From Natronomonas salinimetallica (lineage in GTDB: Archaea; Halobacteriota; Halobacteria; Halobacteriales; Haloarculaceae), in NCBI RefSeq assembly GCF_013839515.1, contig NZ_JACDNQ010000004.1, forward strand, positions 124,001-188,000: 64,000 nucleotides of DNA, in the 5' to 3' direction. Position numbers and translations under genes: made by a program. The notes under the pieces are model-generated. The model was not told the DNA's origin. It ran no database searches and saw nothing but the letters and a program-made list of their open reading frames with translations. Positions 58,986-64,000 of this stretch are shown piece after piece. The first letter of the stretch is position 1; each line of letters opens with the position of its first letter.

Positions 58986-60524
58986 ATGGCGTGGCGAGTA
59001 CGTTGGAAAGCGAGTGTCGGGCTTCTCGGCACCGGATTGAAATATCTCGCAGTCACGATGTTCGTCCCCCTGGTCGTCGCCGTGGTGTACGCCGAAGATA
59101 TCTGGGTCTTCGCCCTCTCGATCGGTATCGTTACGGCGGCGGGACTCGCGCTCGAGCAGGTCGACGCCGACCCCGAACTCGGGCCGCGGGAGGCACTCTT
59201 GTTCGTCTCCTTGGCCTGGCTCATGGCCGCTTTGGTCGGCACCGTCCCGTATCTGTTGGCGGGGTACGGGACCGCGTCGACGCTCGCCCATCCCGTCAAC
59301 GCGCTGTTCGAGTCGATGAGCGGCTTTACGACGACCGGTGCGACGGTCATGGGGGAGATCAGCCTCGAGCGACACTCCCACGCCGTGTTGATGTGGCGAC
59401 AGCTCACACAGTGGCTCGGCGGGATGGGGATCATCGTTCTGATGATCGCGATCCTGCCCGAAGTCGCCGTCAACGGCGCACAGCTGATGGCGTCGGAGGC
59501 CCCCGGGCCGGAACTGCAAAAGCTCACCCCCAAGATCGCGGAAACCGCACGTGTTCTCTGGTTGATCTACTTCGGGTTCACCGTCGTGTACATCTGTTTG
59601 CTCTACGGCCTTCACCTGGCCGAACTGGCACCGAACATGGACCTGTACAACGCCATCGCGCACGGCTTTAGCACGCTCCCGACTGGCGGGTTCTCACCGC
59701 AGGCCGACAGCATCGCCGCGTTCTCGGCCATCGTCCAGTGGGTCGTGATCCCGTTCATGATCGTCGCGGGCGTCAATTTCGCGCTGTTTTGGCACGTCCT
59801 GAAAGGTGAGGCGGAGGTCATGCTCGAAAACGCCGAATTCCGCTTTTACGCCGGAGCGATCGCCGTCTTGGTCGCCGTGTTGACGTTTCTGTTGGTCCGC
59901 GGAGCCGCGCCACCGACCGAACTGGGTGGCGTAACGGACGGGCTCACGGAGAACACCCTCCGTCAGGCCGCATTCCAGGTCGCATCGCTCATGAACTCGA
60001 CCGGGTACGCGACGGCGGATTTCGCACAGTGGGACACGCACGCACAGGTGTTTTTGCTGTTCGCGATGTTCGTCGGCGGCTCGGCCGGATCCACCGGTGG
60101 CGGGGTCAAAGTCGTTCGGTGGCTGGTCGTGTTGAAAACGATCCGGCGTGAACTGTTCACGACGGCACACCCCGACGCCGTCAAACCGGTGCGGCTCAGC
60201 GGTAGTGTCGTCGACGAGGACGCGGTCCGGGGTATCATCGTCTTTACGGTCCTGTACATCCTGTTGTTCGGGTTCGCAGCGGTGTTTCTCTCGCTCGATA
60301 CGGCCCGGATCGGGATCCAGATCTCGACACTAGAGGCGATCAGCGCATCCCTCGCGACGCTCGGAAACATCGGGCCGGGCTTCGGCCGACTGGGACCGTT
60401 CGGCAGTTATCTGTTCTTTTCGATCCCGTCGAAACTACTCATGATCTTTCTCATGTGGGTCGGACGGCTGGAGATCGTTCCCGTCTTGGCGATCTTCGTT
60501 TCGGCGCTCGACAACCGGCACTGA
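58986..60524 (+). CDS. trkH: TrkH family potassium uptake protein
   Basis: This 512-aa polytopic membrane protein forms the K+ pore of a Trk system. The four P-loop regions typical of TrkH/KtrB are visible: SMSGFTTTGATVM, GFSTLPTGGFSPQ, SLMNSTGYATADF and LATLGNIGPGFGRLG, each with the selectivity glycine. The C-terminal IPSKLLMIFLMWVGRLEIVPVLAIF is family-typical. The start MAWRVRWKASVG has a promoter-like box upstream; the longer frame reads through the 25-bp repeats. A second trkH converges on it from the other side of the 18-bp repeat array. Confidence 0.94.
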   Translation: MAWRVRWKASVGLLGTGLKYLAVTMFVPLVVAVVYAEDIWVFALSIGIVTAAGLALEQVDADPELGPREALLFVSLAWLMAALVGTVPYLLAGYGTASTLAHPVNALFESMSGFTTTGATVMGEISLERHSHAVLMWRQLTQWLGGMGIIVLMIAILPEVAVNGAQLMASEAPGPELQKLTPKIAETARVLWLIYFGFTVVYICLLYGLHLAELAPNMDLYNAIAHGFSTLPTGGFSPQADSIAAFSAIVQWVVIPFMIVAGVNFALFWHVLKGEAEVMLENAEFRFYAGAIAVLVAVLTFLLVRGAAPPTELGGVTDGLTENTLRQAAFQVASLMNSTGYATADFAQWDTHAQVFLLFAMFVGGSAGSTGGGVKVVRWLVVLKTIRRELFTTAHPDAVKPVRLSGSVVDEDAVRGIIVFTVLYILLFGFAAVFLSLDTARIGIQISTLEAISASLATLGNIGPGFGRLGPFGSYLFFSIPSKLLMIFLMWVGRLEIVPVLAIFVSALDNRH

Positions 60525-60635
60525 GATCGACGTCAGTAGCTCACGGAGCTCACTTGAGACGGAGCACTCAAGAGAGGGGGTTCCGAACCGATAAAAGTCG
60601 TACAGGAAACGCAAAGCGGATTTTGAACGGGGGGT

Positions 60636-60700
60636 TCCGCGTCACGGCCGAACGCGTCCCGCGTACGTCCTCCGGGAAGATCGTGAATGGAGAGCTATAG
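60636..60700 (+). pseudogene. Possible C-terminal remnant of an AMP-forming acyl-CoA synthetase
   Basis: The last 20 codons of a short open frame read RVTAERVPRTSSGKIVNGEL followed by a stop. PRTxSGKI with its lysine is the conserved A10 motif near the end of AMP-forming acyl-CoA synthetases. Nothing upstream in any frame continues the homology, so if real it is a small fragment. The match is short and may be chance. Confidence 0.25.
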
Positions 60701-60762
60701 CAGAGATCGGAAAACAAGACACACTCGACCGCACGGCGGCAGTGCGATCGATGTGTACATCG

Positions 60763-60852
60763 TTGTGATGTTTACTATAGTTGTGATGTTTACTATAGTT
60801 GCGATGTTTACTATAGTTGCGATGTCTACTATAGTTGCGATGTCTACTATAG
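60763..60852. repeat. 18-bp tandem repeat, five units
   Basis: Five head-to-tail units of TTG(T/C)GATGT(T/C)TACTATAG start at 60763, 60781, 60799, 60817 and 60835. Variants progress stepwise from the first to the last unit. The AT-rich array sits between the 3' ends of the two trkH genes. Confidence 0.92.
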
Positions 60853-60977
60853 CGAACTGACCCCCGACATCTACGTCAGGACGTCCCTGTCCCGGTGCCG
60901 TGCGATCGTCACGAAACGATGGTCGACAGTGTCAGGTCGGCGGAACTGCCGATGCGTTGTGAGGTACTGGGGGTCGT

Positions 60978-62528
60978 TCACTCCCGATACAGATCGAGGC
61001 GGCCGAGGATCGCACCGAGTACCACCGCGATCGGTATGATCTCTAGGCGACCGACCCACATATTGAGGATCAACATCCCCTTCGTGATCGTCGGCATTTC
61101 GGGCCCGGTGATGCCGGCGTCGAGGCCGACGTTGCTCTGTGCACTCATCACGTCGAACACGATGTACTCCAGGGGATAGGCGGACGGTAGCGCGTACAGG
61201 AAGACGGCGACGCCGAGACAGAGAAAGGCGAGCCACAGAATGAACACGACCGTCGCCTCGGTATACTCACGCTGGAGTTGTTTTTCGCTGAGCCGTCGGT
61301 CCCCGATCCGGAGATATCGGACCGCGGTTTCGGGCACGAACACGCTCTCGACCTGCCATACCGTACCCTTGATGAGTGTGATCACACGGATGAGTTTGAT
61401 ACCGCTCACCGTCGAACCGGCGGCAGCGCCGGTGAGCATTCCGAGACACATAAACAACGTCGCCCCGGCGTTCCAGACGCGTCCCGTCCCCGTCCCGACT
61501 GCCGCCGTCCCGAACCCGGCGTTCGAGGTGGCGGAGACGAACTGAAACAGCGCGATCCGGAACGTCTCCTCGACCGATCCGTACTGTCCGTTTCCGTACA
61601 GAATTCCGGTCAGCACGAGCGATCCGGCCGTAAACCAGATCAAAACCCACCGCGTCTGCAGGTCGGTATAAAAGTTGTGCAGTTCGCCTTTGAATATCAG
61701 GTAGTGGATCGGAAACGCGATACTCCCGGCGATCATGACCGGGACGACCGCATACTCTATCAGCGGACTGTTATAGTGGCCGATCGAGTCGGCGTGAACG
61801 GAGAATCCACCGGTCGCGATACCGGTCATGCCGTGGTTGATCGCGTCCCAAAGCGGCATTCCGACCGAAAAAAACAGCAGGATGGATCCGATCGTAAGAC
61901 CGAGGTAGATCTTCCAGATCTCCTGGACGGTCGAGACGATGCTCGGATGGATCTTCTCGGAGCGGGCCTCGCTCTCGTACAGCGTGAACGACCCGCTTCC
62001 GGGACGTGCGAGGATCGCGACTGTCAACACGATCACGCCCACACCGCCGATCCACTCGGTGAACGACCGCCACCAGTGAAGCGACCGCGGGAGGTTCTCC
62101 TCGACGGCGGCCATCGTCAGGCCGGTCCCGGTGAAGCCGCTCATGCTCTCGAACACCGAATCGAGCGGGTGGAGAAATATCGCCGTCGTCTCGTCCAGCG
62201 GTGGCGTGTGTGCCCACACCGGGAGCGGATCGAGCGCGATCGTCCATGCGACCAGCAGAAACGGGATCCCTCCGAGCAGTCCGGTCGCCCCCCACGCACT
62301 GGCGGCGGTAACCATCGCTTCGAGTTTCCCCGGCGGCTCCGCATCGCGATAGGCCCGGACGAGGGCGGTCCCGATGCCGGCCACGACGAGCGACGAGATA
62401 CCGAAAGCCGGAACCGCGTAGTATTCTCGGTGGCCGACGGCGACCGCGATCGAGACGACCAACATGAGCGAGACCGCCTGAAGGATACGACCGACGTCCC
62501 GCCCGACCGTTCGGGTGTTTACCCGCAT
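60978..62528 (-). CDS. trkH: TrkH family potassium uptake protein, second copy
   Basis: This 516-aa TrkH paralog is clearly diverged from the one at 58986. P-loop regions are SMSGFTGTGLTMA, GMTGIATGGFSVH, ATSNAGFGTAAVG and SAQSNVGLDAGITG; the protein ends with the family-typical MLILNMWVGRLEIIPIAVVLGAILGR. It lies downstream of trkA on the same strand, with a 181-bp gap filled mostly by a 27-bp tandem repeat and no obvious promoter, so trkA and this gene may be co-transcribed as a channel-regulator pair. Confidence 0.93.
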   Translation of the reverse strand: MRVNTRTVGRDVGRILQAVSLMLVVSIAVAVGHREYYAVPAFGISSLVVAGIGTALVRAYRDAEPPGKLEAMVTAASAWGATGLLGGIPFLLVAWTIALDPLPVWAHTPPLDETTAIFLHPLDSVFESMSGFTGTGLTMAAVEENLPRSLHWWRSFTEWIGGVGVIVLTVAILARPGSGSFTLYESEARSEKIHPSIVSTVQEIWKIYLGLTIGSILLFFSVGMPLWDAINHGMTGIATGGFSVHADSIGHYNSPLIEYAVVPVMIAGSIAFPIHYLIFKGELHNFYTDLQTRWVLIWFTAGSLVLTGILYGNGQYGSVEETFRIALFQFVSATSNAGFGTAAVGTGTGRVWNAGATLFMCLGMLTGAAAGSTVSGIKLIRVITLIKGTVWQVESVFVPETAVRYLRIGDRRLSEKQLQREYTEATVVFILWLAFLCLGVAVFLYALPSAYPLEYIVFDVMSAQSNVGLDAGITGPEMPTITKGMLILNMWVGRLEIIPIAVVLGAILGRLDLYRE

Positions 62529-62568
62529 TGCTCTCGTCCGCCCGCCGATCCGGACACTGTCAGGGCGT

Positions 62569-62670
62569 CCCCCTGTGCGTGGGTCGGCCTCCTGGCCCTC
62601 TGTGCGTGGGTCGGCCTCCTGGCCCTCTGTGCGTGGGTCGGCCTCCCGGCCCCCTGTGCGTGGGTCGGTC
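62569..62670. repeat. 27-bp tandem repeat, nearly four units
   Basis: Units start at 62569, 62596 and 62623 (CCCTCTGTGCGTGGGTCGGC and seven more bases), with a partial fourth from 62650. The array fills the trkA-trkH gap. As 27 is a multiple of three, it is open in several frames, but the peptides look spurious. Confidence 0.88.
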
Positions 62671-62709
62671 TACACGCCAAACGGACGGGAGACCGGGCGA
62701 TACCGTAGG

Positions 62710-63390
62710 TCATCGGTCCTCATGGTGCCCGAACAGGTCCGTGAGTTCCGGATCCGCACCGAACGCCGAATAGACCGTCACCAGATCGCCGGGCTTGATT
62801 TCGGTGCTCCCTCGCGGCGTGATCGGCGATTCGAGGTCGGCGCGTTCGACGGCGATGATGAGGACGTCGTCCGGGAGGACCCCCTCGTGGACCGCTTGCT
62901 CGACCGTCTTGCCGGCGATCGGCGCGTCCTCCGTGATCGTTATTTCGAAGACCTCCGCCGTCTCGCCGATCCGCAGATAATCGACGATCGCCGGGCGGGC
63001 GACGGACCGATACAGGTACTCCGCGATGAGCTGCTGGGGGTTCTCCATCGTGTTGACGTCGATCTGCCGGTACAACTGCATGTGTTCGGGATTGTGGACG
63101 ACGGATACGATCATCGGTATCTCGAGTTCCTTCGCGAGCATACAGACCATGATGTTCGTCGCGTCCTGGTCGGTGGTCGAGACGATGGCGTCCGCCTGCG
63201 TCGCACCCGCGTCCTCCAGAACGCCTTTGCTTGTTGCGTCCGCCTGGAGCACCAGACAGTCGTGTTCGCTGGCCACCCGATCCGCTTTCGCCTCGTCCTT
63301 TTCGATGACGACGACCTCGTTGCCCGACCGAATCGCGATCTCGATCAGGGGTGTTCCGATGTCCCCGGCGCCGACGACGACGATATACAT
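62710..63390 (-). CDS. trkA: TrkA family potassium uptake regulator
   Basis: This 226-aa cytoplasmic gating subunit has an N-terminal RCK/Rossmann domain (MYIVVVGAGDIGTPLIEIAIRSGNEVVVIEKDE, the acidic residue selecting NAD(H)) and a C-terminal TrkA-C domain (VFEITITEDAPIAGKTVEQAV). It should bind TrkH and control K+ flux in response to nucleotides. A minus-strand TTTATTTG box lies about 26 bp upstream of the ATG. K+ uptake is central to osmotic balance in haloarchaea. Confidence 0.95.
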   Translation of the reverse strand: MYIVVVGAGDIGTPLIEIAIRSGNEVVVIEKDEAKADRVASEHDCLVLQADATSKGVLEDAGATQADAIVSTTDQDATNIMVCMLAKELEIPMIVSVVHNPEHMQLYRQIDVNTMENPQQLIAEYLYRSVARPAIVDYLRIGETAEVFEITITEDAPIAGKTVEQAVHEGVLPDDVLIIAVERADLESPITPRGSTEIKPGDLVTVYSAFGADPELTDLFGHHEDR

Positions 63391-63411
63391 GTGTTATCCG
63401 GTTTACCCCCA

Positions 63412-63420
63412 TCAAATAAA
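63412..63420 (-). promoter_or_regulatory. TATA box of trkA
   Basis: The minus strand reads TTTATTTGA, about 26 bp upstream of the ATG at 63390. Confidence 0.5.
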
Positions 63421-63537
63421 AAAGCGTACCGTCCGCCCTCCGGTCGGGGACCGTGGGGCTCCCGTACGTGGCCCGTCGATCACGGCCCGGAGACGCGGCG
63501 CGACACGGCCTTCGCCCCCGGCGAGACGGTATAGTGA

Positions 63538-63645
63538 TACTGGTGGACGAAATCAAATGAAACCGACTCACGAGTGATCCGCCGTTCGCTCCGTCGAACG
63601 GCGTGATCCTCGTGCGTCGTGTGTACATTCTTTTGTTCATCAGTA
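63538..63645 (-). mobile_element. MITE-like element copy 3 (108 bp, inverted) with TGA target duplication
   Basis: This is the same element as at 4090 and 51069 but in inverse orientation, with two mismatches to copy 2 (both close to one terminus). It is flanked by TGA at 63535-63537 and 63646-63648. It lies between trkA and the small gene at 63764. Confidence 0.85.
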
Positions 63646-63763
63646 TGAGTTGTGAAACGAGGGGGTCGCCGACCGGAAGCCGTTCCGAATCGAGGGCACC
63701 GACGCTGCGGTCCGGCGGTATCACACACGAACGTTGACGTGGGGCGGTAGCGAACCGTCACGT

Positions 63764-64000
63764 ATGGATACCACCGACTCCGCCCGGCGGGGACAACGAC
63801 TGAAGCGGATGGTACGGAGTGAAGTCGAGAGCCGGGAGGACGTAGTCAACTACGAGATCGCACAGACCGACGACCCCGGCATTCATCTGATCATCGAGAC
63901 GGACAGCGACGTCAGCCACTACCACGTCGCACTCGAGCGCCACCCCGAGGGAACGGTGAAGACAAACTGGCAGTATCTGGGTACCGAAGGGGACGATTGA
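63764..64000 (+). CDS. Small conserved haloarchaeal protein of unknown function
   Basis: This 78-aa acidic protein starts MDTTDSARRGQRLKRMVRSE and ends exactly at the window edge with a TGA stop. It has a basic N-terminal helix followed by alternating strands (HLIIETDSDVSHYHVALERHPEGTVKTNWQYLG), suggesting a small alpha-beta fold. I do not recognise a named family. It lies downstream of a MITE copy on the opposite strand from trkA. No clear TATA box is seen. Confidence 0.7.
   Translation: MDTTDSARRGQRLKRMVRSEVESREDVVNYEIAQTDDPGIHLIIETDSDVSHYHVALERHPEGTVKTNWQYLGTEGDD

Larger units (their letters stand above)
60525..60977. other. Convergent intergenic region with repeat array and possible gene remnant
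   Basis: This 450-bp gap between the two convergent trkH genes holds no intact gene. It contains an 18-bp tandem array (60763-60852) and, at 60636-60700, a frame ending FRVTAERVPRTSSGKIVNGEL-stop that resembles the last residues of acyl-CoA/acetyl-CoA synthetases (PRTxSGKI motif). Confidence 0.5.

Noticed and set aside
60763-60852. Possible CRISPR array
   Set aside because: The units are contiguous 18-bp repeats with no spacers and no cas genes nearby; the same holds for the 19-, 24-, 25- and 27-bp arrays.
63588-63640. Short conserved peptide recurring at the MITE copies (NVHTTHEDHAVRRS)
   Set aside because: It recurs only because the DNA element recurs; the frames lack starts and stops in common and the element shows hairpin rather than coding constraint.

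Overview
The window is chromosomal DNA of a halophilic archaeon (class Halobacteria). It is GC-rich and its proteins are very acidic. Many genes have an archaeal TATA box about 25-30 bp upstream of the start codon and almost no leader. It carries TFB, TFS, geranylgeranylglyceryl phosphate synthase, KorAB, NreA with a PCNA-binding tail, a bacteriorhodopsin gene and many haloarchaea-only conserved proteins. The genus cannot be fixed from the sequence alone.

Layout. 1-9.5 kb: 3' part of an XPD/Rad3-type helicase, a hydroxyacid dehydrogenase, a DUF5813-like protein, a PAC2 proteasome-assembly chaperone, carbamate kinase divergent from a cDPG-synthetase-like P-loop protein, a TFB and an ABC1 kinase. 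9.6-15.7 kb: carB, a cupin, a CinA-type molybdopterin-binding protein, tRNA-His, a DUF5814-like protein and a CopG-type protein. 15.8-25.2 kb: hisI and a coiled-coil protein, a phosphohexomutase, an HTH regulator, a beta-propeller protein, a DUF373 membrane protein, nreA, rnhA with its operon partner, and ppa. 25.3-38.4 kb: a small acidic ORF, an alkaline-phosphatase-superfamily enzyme, a PhoU/AbrB regulator, zinc-finger proteins, ilvD, a GHMP kinase-fold protein, a RecA/KaiC-like protein, two overlapping coiled-coil and repeat proteins, TFS, an SDR, glycerate kinase and a Get3/ArsA ATPase. 38.4-50.9 kb: a phasin-like coiled-coil protein, aspS, an isochorismatase-family hydrolase, korAB, a flavin reductase-like protein, methylmalonyl-CoA epimerase and mutase, GGGP synthase and topA.

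51-57.8 kb is an accessory island with visibly lower GC. It is a two-gene restriction-modification-like operon: a 1071-aa beta-class DNA methyltransferase with N-terminal helix-hairpin-helix motifs, and a 1019-aa helicase/nuclease. On one side it is bordered by a MITE and an IS200/IS605-like hairpin. On the other side lies a 25-bp duplication of the 3' end of the adjacent tRNA-Phe gene, which looks like an attachment-site scar. 57.9-64 kb: a bacteriorhodopsin gene interrupted by one frameshift in an A6 run and carrying a bop-type upstream activating sequence, two TrkH potassium channel subunits, a TrkA regulator and a small conserved protein.

Two layers of structure cut across the genes. First, a 108-bp MITE-like element occurs three times (near 4.1, 51.1 and 63.6 kb). 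The copies are almost identical, have imperfect terminal inverted repeats, and each is flanked by a perfect 3-bp TNA target duplication. Second, unrelated short tandem duplications (10-32 bp units) sit at gene edges, and at least five of them contain the stop codon of the preceding gene.
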